From a methanotrophic endosymbiont of Bathymodiolus puteoserpentis (Logatchev) (GTDB lineage Bacteria; Pseudomonadota; Gammaproteobacteria; Methylococcales; Methylomonadaceae): 64,000 bases of DNA. The position numbers and the translations under genes are program-made. Position 1 is the first letter of the stretch, and every line of letters starts with the position of its first letter. The notes beneath the pieces were generated by a model. That model saw only the letters and a list, made by a program, of their open reading frames with translations. It did not search any database and had not been told where the DNA came from. The stretch is taken from NCBI RefSeq assembly GCF_900128525.1, contig NZ_FQTQ01000059.1:1-64000 (forward strand). The letters run 5' to 3'. Positions 58,914-64,000 of this stretch are shown here, piece by piece.

Positions 58914-59228
58914 TTATTTTATATATGAACAGCAATAATCTGTTGGTGTTTTAATTTTAAGATCAAACTTTGAGTTCGCAGGCACTTCAAATGATTCACC
59001 TGCTTTAATTGCTAACCACTGTTCATTACCCGGCAACAAAACATCTAACTCGCCCGCCATAATTTCCATAATTTCTTTAGCTTCTGTAGCAAAGCTATAC
59101 TCACCTGGCAACATTAAGCCCAGTGTTTTTGTAGTGCCATCAGCAAACTGTACCGTACGACTGCTCACTTGACCATCAAAATAAATATTTGCTTTTTTTA
59201 CTACAGTCACATTGTTAAATGTTGTCAT
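58914..59228 (-). CDS. ppnP: Pyrimidine/purine nucleoside phosphorylase PpnP
   Basis: PpnP (formerly YaiE, DUF1255) cleaves several nucleosides with phosphate. The 104-residue cupin has [19 protein letters not shown] near the start and [20 protein letters not shown] and [13 protein letters not shown] further on, matching the family. The length is normal. It is read with slyX. Confidence 0.92.
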   Translation of the reverse strand: MTTFNNVTVVKKANIYFDGQVSSRTVQFADGTTKTLGLMLPGEYSFATEAKEIMEIMAGELDVLLPGNEQWLAIKAGESFEVPANSKFDLKIKTPTDYCCSYIK

Positions 59229-59260
59229 TATTTCCTATCTCTTTTTTTTATAGTATTGTT

Positions 59261-60058
59261 TTATAATTGTTTAAACGCAATTTTTGCTTCATTCCATAAA
59301 GCATCTAATTCTGATAATTCACATTTTCTAACTTCACGCCCTGATTGCTCTACTTTCTGCTCAATATACTGAAAACGCTTAGTGAATTTTTGTGTGCTTT
59401 TTTTCAAAGCTTGCTCTGGGTCTACATTCATATGTCGCGCTAAATTAACTGCGACTAATAATAAATCACCAATTTCTTCCTCTATATGACCTTGATCACC
59501 CGATTCCCACGCCTCTTTAACTTCATCTAATTCTTCTAGTACTTTGTCATAAACTGGCTCAACTTCTACCCAATCAAAGCCATGATTAGCCGCTCTATCT
59601 TGTATTTTCTTGCATTGAACTAGTGCCGGTAAGTTCTTAGCTACGCCCGATAAAATCGTATGATTTTCAGCTTCTTTTTCTGCTCGTTCCGCCGCTTTTA
59701 ATATTTCCCAAGCTTGTTTTTGCTCGACTTCATTAGCATAAACCACATCAGAAAAAACATGTGGATGACGACGCGTTAATTTATCAGCAATACCACCAGC
59801 TACTTGCTCAAAATCAAACAAACCTTGCTCTTCAGCTAGCTGTGAGTGAAAGACTACCTGAAATAATAAATCGCCTAATTCACTTTGTAAATCCTGCATA
59901 TCATCACGTTCAATAGCATCAACAACTTCATAGGCTTCTTCTAGTGTATAAGGAATAAGGCTGGTGAAATTCTGTTTTTTATCCCATGAACAACCAGATT
60001 CTGGATCTCTTAGTTGCTGCATAACGTACAGTAGTCGCTGAGTATTTTTCATGTTCAT
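59261..60058 (-). CDS. mazG: Nucleoside triphosphate pyrophosphohydrolase MazG
   Basis: MazG hydrolyses NTPs to NMPs and pyrophosphate and moderates stress responses. The 265-residue protein has the tandem MazG layout: EEAYEVVDAI with SELGDLLFQVVFHSQ in the first half (about 32-65) and LDEVKEAWESGD with EEIGDLLLVAVNLAR in the second (about 170-210). The metal-binding glutamates and aspartates are present in both. Its start overlaps the perM stop by one base. Confidence 0.95.
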   Translation of the reverse strand: MNMKNTQRLLYVMQQLRDPESGCSWDKKQNFTSLIPYTLEEAYEVVDAIERDDMQDLQSELGDLLFQVVFHSQLAEEQGLFDFEQVAGGIADKLTRRHPHVFSDVVYANEVEQKQAWEILKAAERAEKEAENHTILSGVAKNLPALVQCKKIQDRAANHGFDWVEVEPVYDKVLEELDEVKEAWESGDQGHIEEEIGDLLLVAVNLARHMNVDPEQALKKSTQKFTKRFQYIEQKVEQSGREVRKCELSELDALWNEAKIAFKQL

Positions 60059-61152
60059 TACATATCAAAGGTATGCATTTTATCATCCAAACGCGGCCAA
60101 GCAGAAATGACTGCTTTAACTAGAGTAGCTAATGGAATTGCAAAAAATACCCCCCAAAAACCCCATAACCCGCCAAAAAATAAAATAGCAACAATAATAG
60201 CCGCTGGGTGCAAATTAACTGCTTCGGAAAAAAGTAAGGGCACTAAAAACACACCATCGATGGTTTGTATAATTGTATAAGCAATGGCAACATACATAAA
60301 TTCATCACCACCAAAACCCCATTGAAAAAAGGCCACGCCTAATACTGGAAAAGTGACTAAGGTTGCACCAACATAAGGAATAATGACTTGCAGCCCCATA
60401 AAGACAGAAAGTAGTATTGCATAATTTAACCCTAATGCAGAAAAAGTCATATAACTGACAAAACCTAAAATGATTACTTCAACAAATTTACCACGAATAT
60501 AATTACCTAACTGCATATCCACTTCTTCCCAAACATTAAGTGATAACATTCGGTCTCTCGGCAAAAACTGGGCAAACCAATTCAATAAAATAGATTTATC
60601 TTTTAAGCAGAAGAAAATCAAAACAGGCACTAGAATCAGGTAAACCAGCGCACTAATAATACCGACGACAGATGAAGCGGAAAGCGTCAATAAGTCCTGC
60701 CCATAGGTTAATGCTTCTTCTTGAATAGCAAACATTAAGTCTTTTAATTTTTCAGCAGAAATAAATTGTGGATACGCTTCAGGGAGCTTTAAAATTTCCA
60801 TTTGTGAACGCCTAACAATTTCTGGCGTGTGTTGTAATAATTGCTTTAATTGCTGATAAACCATTGGCATTAAGCCAAATAGTAAATAACAAAATGCCCC
60901 CATAAAAGCAGAAAATACAATCAATACAGCAGGTAAACGTTTTAATTTACGTTCTAATTTCTTAACCAAACCTTCTAACAAATAGGCTAATACAATAGCA
61001 ATAAAAACTGGCATTAATACATCAGCTAGAGAAGTAATCAATAAAAATCCAACAATTAAAATCAATGCCAAAGCAACGGCTTGCGAATTGGGCAAAATAC
61101 GCGTGATACTATCTTTTAGAAACTGTAAGTTGGAAAAGCTATTACTCTGCAT
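60058..61152 (-). CDS. perM: AI-2E family transporter (PerM-like)
   Basis: I prefer the start at 61152 (MQSNSFSNLQ), which gives 364 residues and avoids overlapping queD; the longer form adds 20 residues. The protein has about eight helices in the AI-2E/UPF0118 arrangement, with LADVLMPVFIAIVLAYLLEG near residue 45 and VIIPYVGATLVTFPVLG in the C-terminal half. Substrates differ among members, from autoinducer-2 to sodium; none is shown here. It forms a likely unit with queD and mazG. Confidence 0.85.
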   Translation of the reverse strand: MQSNSFSNLQFLKDSITRILPNSQAVALALILIVGFLLITSLADVLMPVFIAIVLAYLLEGLVKKLERKLKRLPAVLIVFSAFMGAFCYLLFGLMPMVYQQLKQLLQHTPEIVRRSQMEILKLPEAYPQFISAEKLKDLMFAIQEEALTYGQDLLTLSASSVVGIISALVYLILVPVLIFFCLKDKSILLNWFAQFLPRDRMLSLNVWEEVDMQLGNYIRGKFVEVIILGFVSYMTFSALGLNYAILLSVFMGLQVIIPYVGATLVTFPVLGVAFFQWGFGGDEFMYVAIAYTIIQTIDGVFLVPLLFSEAVNLHPAAIIVAILFFGGLWGFWGVFFAIPLATLVKAVISAWPRLDDKMHTFDM

Positions 61153-61168
61153 AGGTTTATTATTATTT

Positions 61169-61534
61169 TTAAGGTCGGTAAACCGCGTTAGTTTTAGGTG
61201 TTTCACTGACACTCACTGAGGCAACTTCTGGCCACATAGCTTTAGCATAATCATAAAGATATTTCGCGATCGCTTCTGCTGTAGTAAAACCATTTAAAAC
61301 ATCATTTAAATGACGGTGATCTAAAGTATCATCAATCACTTTTTTAAAAGCACTCAGTTCGTTGTAATCAACAACAAACCCCGTTTTATTTAATTCTTCT
61401 GCTGCCAAAGTTAGTTCAACTATATAATTATGGCCATGCAACCGACTACACGGATGCCCTTCGGGTAATCCCTCAATAATATGACTAGCACTGAAACTAA
61501 ATTGTTTAGAAATTGTATACACACTTTTTTCCAC
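61169..61534 (-). CDS. queD: 6-carboxytetrahydropterin synthase QueD
   Basis: QueD makes 6-carboxy-5,6,7,8-tetrahydropterin in the queuosine pathway. The 121-residue protein has the zinc histidines in FSASHIIEG and LHGHNYIVEL (about 16 and 34-36), a catalytic cysteine in HPCSRLHGH, and DHRHLND near 73. These residues are complete. A terminator lies just upstream on the same strand. Confidence 0.93.
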   Translation of the reverse strand: MEKSVYTISKQFSFSASHIIEGLPEGHPCSRLHGHNYIVELTLAAEELNKTGFVVDYNELSAFKKVIDDTLDHRHLNDVLNGFTTAEAIAKYLYDYAKAMWPEVASVSVSETPKTNAVYRP

Positions 61535-61547
61535 TTATGCTAAATAC

Positions 61548-61580
61548 AAAAAAATCCGGCTCGCAAAATCGAACCGGATT
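61548..61580 (-). terminator. Rho-independent terminator after the H-NS-like gene
   Basis: On the minus strand, aatccggttcg and cgagccggatt (one mismatch) pair and are followed by a run of T. It lies between the H-NS-like gene and queD, 126 bases past the former's stop. Confidence 0.75.
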
Positions 61581-61611
61581 CAAATTTTTTCTATTTTAGC
61601 ATGATTTATAT

Positions 61612-61667
61612 GGAGCGGGAGCTTTAGCAGTAACCTGTATAAATTGTGACTAAAGCTCCCTGCTACA
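61612..61667. repeat. REP-like inverted repeat, second copy
   Basis: The arms ggagcgggagctttagc and ctaaagctccctgctac resemble those at 9675-9733. It lies directly behind the H-NS-like gene. Confidence 0.45.
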
Positions 61668-61705
61668 GTATATTATTTTTTAATATCAGTTAATTAATCC
61701 AAAGA

Positions 61706-62020
61706 CTAAATTAAGAATTCTGATTTATCTCTACCTGATTCAATTAAGGCACGCATCCACTTAGGCGTAACACCACGCCCTGTCCAAGTAATATCGGGGT
61801 TATCAGGGTTACGATATTTGGGTGCTACTTTCCCTGTTTTTCGCACTTTTTTCTCTTTTGCATCAAAAATTTCAACGGTTGCGCCAACTGATGCAGCTAG
61901 AGCTCTAATTTGTGCATATATATCTTTACGCTCTCTATCTTGCTTTTCTTTTAGTGCAAGTTCTACATTTTTCATCATTTGCTGTAATTCAGTTACAGAC
62001 AAATCATTTAACTCACTCAT
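61706..62020 (-). CDS. H-NS family nucleoid protein
   Basis: The 104-residue protein has an N-terminal coiled-coil oligomerisation region (about 5-50) and a C-terminal DNA-binding region with the H-NS core: PKYRNPDNPDITWTGRGVTPKWM at about 68-90 (TWTGRG). H-NS proteins silence AT-rich foreign DNA. The core's usual third Arg/Lys is Val here (GRGV). The family is certain; the regulon is not visible. Two MITE-like elements lie right upstream. Confidence 0.88.
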   Translation of the reverse strand: MSELNDLSVTELQQMMKNVELALKEKQDRERKDIYAQIRALAASVGATVEIFDAKEKKVRKTGKVAPKYRNPDNPDITWTGRGVTPKWMRALIESGRDKSEFLI

Positions 62021-62079
62021 ATCATTTAACCTTATACTTGTTACTTATTAACTGAAGTTTCCCCGTTTTCAAGGGAGGT

Positions 62080-62218
62080 ATATCAGCGTAAATATTCAGA
62101 CACCCCTTGAAAATTTCACCAATTTTTCATCCCCGAAACGAACTATCAATAGCTTGGAATAGTTTTTGGGCTGAAATCTCAATTTTTTGGTGGGGTCTCT
62201 GAATACTTACATATCAGC
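62080..62218. mobile_element. MITE-like element with 8-bp flanking direct repeats (IS66-type ends)
   Basis: The element spans 62088-62210 (123 bases). Its ends are inverted repeats: gtaaatattcagacacccc on the left and the complement of gtaagtattcagagacccc on the right, 17 of 19 identical. The 8-base sequence atatcagc flanks both ends directly (62080-62087 and 62211-62218). Ends beginning GTAA and an 8-base duplication are characteristic of the IS66 family. No transposase fits inside, so a non-autonomous derivative is inferred. Confidence 0.8.
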
Positions 62219-62228
62219 AGGTAGGGAA

Positions 62229-62386
62229 TTTTTCTGTAACTTCTCATTTTAAGCGGGTATAAAAATGTCGTAGGATGTGCTGAGGAACGAAGCGCATCAC
62301 ATAAACGATGCGCTTCCTATCGTCAGCACACCCCACATGACCTTAATACCTCAAATACCTGTGAATAATGAGAAGTTACATTTTTC
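62229..62386. mobile_element. MITE-like palindromic element with nested hairpins
   Basis: The ends tgtaacttctcatt (62235-62248) and aatgagaagttaca (62367-62380) are perfect 14-base inverted repeats, with weaker pairing further in. Inside, gaagcgcatc...gatgcgcttc forms a long hairpin flanked by gtgctga...tcagcac. The hexamer tttttc lies directly on both sides, which could be a target duplication but is low in complexity. It is 24 bases from the IS66-like element. No coding capacity is seen. Confidence 0.6.
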
Positions 62387-62599
62387 TTAAAATTTTCCCC
62401 TATTATACTTAACGCCAACGAATAATCGTACTGTCCTATGTATTGCTACAGTTATATTTCCAATTATTGGGAAACTTCAGCATATTACGCAGTATTTTTT
62501 TTAGTATTAAACACTGCGTAATAATTATAAAATTAAATCAAAAAAAATACTATTTATTTGTAAGCATTTAGATCTCTTTCATTCCCGCTCAAATTTTAT

Positions 62600-63340
62600 T
62601 TACGGCATCGTGACTAGAAAAGTAATTTCATTAAGAACCTTGCCTTGCTGATCCAGTGTCCTTACTTGCCATTCGCCTACATGGTGATTATTAAATAGTT
62701 TACTGGTACTGATACGCCAGCGATTCCCACGTATTTTAATTTTTCGTTTATAAATAGATTTACCATTTTTTAACCACTCATGAAAGACAGTATTGCCTTT
62801 CATATTGTTTATTTCAGTAAAATAAAACAAACCTTTCGCCTGCTCACTATTTACTAAAAAAGGCAGCTCTACATCCTCATAGGGCTCTTTACCTTGCATA
62901 CTTTTAGCTAATCTAGCGCGTGATATATTAGGGTGTAATTGTTCGAAAGAAGTTTTAATTGATGATTTTGTTATTTGTTTAATTGCCTGGGGGACTATCG
63001 CTTCTTTTTTTAGTTGAGTATCTTGCGGCTCTATTACCTCATCCTTTAGTGGCTTAATTACTGCCGCTATATCGGGCTTAATAGGTGGTACAGTTATTTC
63101 TGGAATTAAAGTAATCGTTTTAGTTTCTATATCTGATTGCTTAATATCTTTGAGCACAGGTTCTTCATTCAAACTGCTTAGGTAATAAGCGGGAATAATA
63201 ACTAAAAGTAATATAACTAATAGGGCAATAAAAATTCGTTTTACATTCCATTCAGTAATGATTTCCACCTGAGGCTCTTCCATAATTCGCCGCTCAGTTT
63301 TTGATTTAATTTTAATGCTTATTTTTTTATTTGTTTTCAT
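62600..63340 (-). CDS. DUF2914 domain membrane-anchored protein
   Basis: The 246-residue protein has a basic N-terminus, one membrane helix near residues 34-52 (IFIALLVILLLVIIPAYYLS), a proline/lysine-rich linker to about 150, and a C-terminal DUF2914 domain (GLFYFTEINNMKGNTVFHEW...GEWQVRTLDQQGKVL). That domain is typically extracytoplasmic. The function is unknown. It is divergent from sucA. Confidence 0.75.
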   Translation of the reverse strand: MKTNKKISIKIKSKTERRIMEEPQVEIITEWNVKRIFIALLVILLLVIIPAYYLSSLNEEPVLKDIKQSDIETKTITLIPEITVPPIKPDIAAVIKPLKDEVIEPQDTQLKKEAIVPQAIKQITKSSIKTSFEQLHPNISRARLAKSMQGKEPYEDVELPFLVNSEQAKGLFYFTEINNMKGNTVFHEWLKNGKSIYKRKIKIRGNRWRISTSKLFNNHHVGEWQVRTLDQQGKVLNEITFLVTMP

Positions 63341-63632
63341 AAGTATTTATTTAGCACCAATAATCCTGAATTATTCGCTCTATTTTACCAAAATAACGTG
63401 CAATTTTATTCTTTTGATACTAGTGTAGTAACTCTTAAATTTGAAATTTTAAAAATGGGATAACTGTTTGCCTTTAAATTATTACTGGCTTCATAATTTA
63501 TGGCTTATGCTAGGGCTGCTGTACTGGCTTACTATCATTTTAAGCTATATCTTTCCTGCCTGCGTCATTTCTTGGTAATATACCATCTACAACCAAATAA
63601 AATATAATTTCTACGCAAAACTGGACTTTTTT

Positions 63633-64000
63633 ATGAGTAATTTGCTTAAATTGTTTCAAGATACCTCAGCATTTTATGGCAGCAATGCTGTTTATATAGA
63701 GGATCTATATGAACAGTTTTTAGAAAATCCAGAATCCGTTGAAACAAGTTGGCGCGATCACTTTATAGAGTTACAAAAGACACTGACTAAACGCGATATT
63801 CCGCATAGCCCTGTCGTAGAGCGCTTTGCTCAACTTGCTTCATCTAGCACATCGCGCATAGCAGAACTGCAAGGGTTTACCGAAGAAAGTGTAAAAAAAC
63901 AATCAGCTGTTGCTCGCCTAATCAATCATTACCGTGCCCATGGTCACCAAATGGCGAGTAATAACCCACTCGGTACAATACAAAAAAAAATCCCTGACCT
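63633..64000 (+). CDS. sucA: 2-oxoglutarate dehydrogenase E1 component, 5' part
   Basis: SucA is the thiamine diphosphate-dependent E1 subunit of the 2-oxoglutarate dehydrogenase complex. The first 122 codons are in the window, from the ATG at 63633. They show the family N-terminus: FQDTSAFYGSNAVYIEDLYE, NPESVETSWRDHF, and LINHYRAHGHQMASNNPLG. The rest lies beyond the right edge. sucB would be expected after it. Confidence 0.93.
   Translation, partial: MSNLLKLFQDTSAFYGSNAVYIEDLYEQFLENPESVETSWRDHFIELQKTLTKRDIPHSPVVERFAQLASSSTSRIAELQGFTEESVKKQSAVARLINHYRAHGHQMASNNPLGTIQKKIPD

Overview
The window is a contiguous stretch of an AT-rich gammaproteobacterial chromosome. The evidence is the housekeeping set: AcnB, ZipA next to SMC, BamC, the paired N-end-rule transferases Aat and Bpt, YgfZ, SlyX, an H-NS-like protein, and the FeoABC order. 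The low G+C, the heme A synthase variant and the palindromic intergenic repeats would fit a methanotroph-type (Methylococcales-like) genome. That assignment is inference; no lineage-defining gene such as pmoCAB is present. No rRNA, tRNA or CRISPR array was recognised.

Layout. 0-5 kb: a flhA gene cut to its membrane half at the left edge, a HerA-type ATPase, an AAA/PD-(D/E)XK protein and a small IS4-like MITE. 5-8 kb: the feoABC ferrous iron operon behind a Fur-like box. 8-10 kb: aat-bpt. 10-13.5 kb: a very large fusion of a nucleobase permease to PAS, GGDEF and EAL domains, broken near its end by an apparent frameshift. 13.5-18.4 kb: ftsK, a di-heme cytochrome c peroxidase, a lone GspG pseudopilin and a PilZ protein. 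18.4-21.1 kb: a vitamin B12 uptake unit (riboswitch, btuB, and a BtuM-like membrane protein). 21.4-27.3 kb: ygfZ, an HDOD protein, heme A synthase, aas and an M48 protease. 27.4-31.9 kb: a YkgJ cysteine-cluster protein, a pair of dynamin-like GTPases and a lipoprotein. 31.9-43.5 kb: purL, bamC, dapA, rsfS, nadD, proA, a HepT/MntA toxin-antitoxin pair and acnB. 43.6-52.6 kb: a frameshifted DUF2442 remnant, a 1383-residue SNF2 helicase, zipA and smc. 52.7-58.5 kb: an FlhB-tail-like protein, psd, a 740-base gene-free region with a folded leader candidate, then a SpoIIE-type phosphatase/kinase with a STAS partner. 58.7-64 kb: slyX, ppnP, mazG, a PerM-type protein, queD, an H-NS-like gene, two adjacent MITE-like elements, a DUF2914 protein and the start of sucA.

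Functional links. The minus-strand feo genes and the minus-strand B12 unit are each closed, self-regulated metal or cofactor uptake modules. c-di-GMP signalling appears twice (permease-GGDEF-EAL and PilZ). The phosphatase/kinase and STAS pair form a likely partner-switching module. Flagellar export is represented only by a broken flhA and a stand-alone FlhB-tail paralogue, so nothing in this window supports flagellar motility.

The most notable observations are three palindromic elements with terminal inverted repeats and flanking direct repeats, the permease/c-di-GMP fusion, the self-contained PP2C plus HATPase plus STAS module with its leader, and the head-to-tail dynamin-like GTPase pair.
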